Shown here piece after piece: positions 62,261 to 64,000 of a stretch of DNA of 64,000 bases (the first letter of the stretch is position 1; each line of letters starts with the position of its first letter). Made by a program: the position numbers and the translations under genes. This stretch comes from Syngnathus acus (lineage: Eukaryota; Chordata; Actinopteri; Syngnathiformes; Syngnathidae). The notes under the pieces were generated by a model. That model was not told the origin of the DNA, made no database searches, and was given only the letters and a program-made list of their open reading frames with translations. The stretch lies in contig NC_051097.1 of assembly GCF_901709675.1 (NCBI RefSeq), forward strand, positions 10,208,039 to 10,272,038, given 5' to 3'.

Positions 62261-64000
62261 ATAAATAAACCGGGAAGCCGAATCAGGCGTTTAGCCTGAG
62301 GGGATGCCATCGTTAGTAGATTAAACAAAGTGACTAATCAGAAAAACAATCGGCTACTGAAGTAGAGGAAGTCAAAAGCTGCCAAAGCCTGAGGGTAAAG
62401 AGCTAAGTCATTGTAATTATTGAGCTAGCGCAAAAACAAAGACGTGAATTGGTAATCAGCCGAATGGTGACAGATGATGTTTTTGCCCGATATTTTGCAT
62501 GGTGACAAGGAGGCTTGGCTGTTTTGATCAAAGACAGCCGGCTTGTCTTGCCACATTTTTCACATGTTGACATGCGGGGCGGAATCGCGTGTTCGCCCGG
62601 GATGTCGATTTTCAATTTCACGACTACAAATGAGCCACGGGATCGCCGCTCAGCCCCAAATTCCCTCGGCTGCCACCTCAGGTAGACGCCTTGGGGGGGG
62701 GATACTTTGGGTCGGTCGGCGGCGAACGGATCGAGAACAAACGGGACCCGTGCGGGTGTGTTTTCCACGCAAAAAAGTCAATCGGATGTGAGAAAACAGA
62801 TGTGTTTTTTTAACCTTGGAATAAACCTCTTAAGATTGAATACAATGTGACTGTTAATTTTTTCCAGAGTGGCCAAAAAGGCCAAAACTGCGATTACTGT
62901 GATCGATTTGGTGACCGTTAATTCCGATGAATAGACGATTCATTTAAAAAAAAAATCAGCCAGTGGCTATCAGACTTCCTCCAGACTTGAATGTGATACC
63001 GCGCCACGGGCCGAACCCGGTGGATTGATTTTTTTTTTTTCCCCCGCTCTGTGTTTACTCCTCATCCGCACACTTTCCCAGCTGCTTGGAGAGCATCATT
63101 TGCCCCGAGGCGATCGTCGAAGCTCAGCTTGTTCCACTCTTTGATCATCGTTCAGCCAGCGGATTAACATATGCACGCTCTCTTCCTTGCTTTTGTCGCC
63201 GAGCTTGATAATAAATCTACGGCCTTCCTCCTCCGTCTTTCCCTCCCCTCCCTCGCCGCGGTACGGGAAGAGCCATGAATCAATCAGGCCGCTTTACGCC
63301 TCGTGTCCGACACGGATGCAAATCACGGAGGGATCTGCGGGTAAAGCTCTGCTTATTAAAAGCCGACGCCTGACTCATTACGGGGCGCGAGTTGCCTGTC
63401 GCCAAGATGAACAGCAGGTAGGGCGCTGCAGATGAAACAGACGCTTTTACCCAATTCGACAAGGGAAAAATATTGTCTCAATAGAGAGCAAAAGGCCCCG
63501 TGTACCTTTTGCAAAGCTAAAATAAATTGAAATTTTAATGGGGGTGATTACTGGAGCGTCGTGGGAGGTTCCGCTCTGGACCTGACCTTGATTAGCAGAA
63601 GATGTATTATGTTCGTTTTTTTTATTTTATTTTACAAAGGGTCAGGATTGCGGGATTTGACACCGACTTTGTAAGTAGGACACTAGACAAATGTGAGCTG
63701 GAAAACGAGAAAACGTGTGTGTGTGTGCGTTTCCAGGCAGACAGGTGACTTTTTTTTCCCCTCCATTCTAAGCATCCTATGTGGTTTCTCTAATGGCCAC
63801 GGTTGAAACGCAGCCTCACTACTCCCCATCGCCTTTTTTATTTATTACCACCTAATTATAGCAGCGTGTCAGCTAACCAGCTCTTTGCCCTAAATGCCAT
63901 AATGTCCTCGTGGCCGAGACTCCTCCTCTAAAATTTTACCGCGCGTCGTATTGATTTAGCAGCGCGGCGGTCGGTTCGGTTTCTAAAATAACATCGGCGG

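Larger units (their letters stand above)
42831..64000. other. Intergenic region downstream of gtf3c4
   Basis: About 21 kb without any recognisable coding exon on either strand; the longer open frames are purine/pyrimidine or GC-rich low-complexity sequence. It contains many poly-G tracts, GT, GA, CT, AAAT and ATC microsatellites, a polypurine tract (52725-52885), a young Penelope-like insertion (59992-60293), a transposon-family fragment (60302) and complex blocks with clustered homeodomain cores (47200-47540, 49540-50110, 56180-56310, 61960-62260). Confidence 0.6.

Overview
The window is vertebrate genomic DNA, most likely from a ray-finned (teleost) fish. It has two intron-split protein genes with canonical GT-AG splice sites and very small introns, abundant (CA)n microsatellites, and many unusually long G or C homopolymers. 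No bacterial-type operons, CRISPR arrays, rRNA or recognisable tRNA genes were seen. The teleost assignment is an inference from gene order, intron sizes and repeat style; no species is claimed.

Two genes were recognised, both on the + strand. The first is barhl1 (coding 18848-22347, 3 exons, 324 aa), a BarH-class homeobox transcription factor with two FIL/eh1-type repression motifs and a complete homeodomain. The second is gtf3c4 (coding 40061-42704, 5 exons, 759 aa), the TFIIIC90 subunit of the RNA polymerase III factor TFIIIC, with a propeller-type N-terminal part and a C-terminal Cys/His zinc module. Each gene has a poly(A) signal shortly downstream. In the human genome the order is BARHL1-DDX31-GTF3C4; here the 16.7 kb between the two genes contains nothing I can recognise as DDX31.

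Layout: 1-18.2 kb is noncoding upstream DNA with microsatellites, poly-C/G tracts, nuclear-receptor DR1 motifs and a CTCF/Atoh1-like site. From 18.2 to 18.85 kb is the candidate barhl1 promoter, then barhl1 and its ~1 kb 3'UTR to ~23.35 kb. From 23.4 to 40.0 kb is intergenic DNA with a MITE-like element, a repeat-family fragment and blocks that look like conserved noncoding sequence. From 40.0 to 42.8 kb is the compact gtf3c4 gene. From 42.8 to 64 kb is a second large noncoding tract with more homeodomain-motif-rich blocks and one clear young mobile-element insertion. Coding sequence is only about 5% of the window, so the most economical reading is the regulatory landscape of a developmental homeobox gene with a housekeeping bystander gene inside it.

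The most unusual structure is at 59992-60293: a 14-bp target-site duplication flanks a 274-bp insertion made of two perfect, interleaved inverted repeats (36 bp and 89 bp arms). The 89-bp arm carries a hammerhead-ribozyme-like core (CTGATGA, a 5-bp GC stem, GAAAC, GTC), as described for Penelope-like retroelements. I read it as a recent, rearranged, non-autonomous Penelope-like insertion; the ribozyme has one extra base relative to the consensus, so its activity is uncertain.
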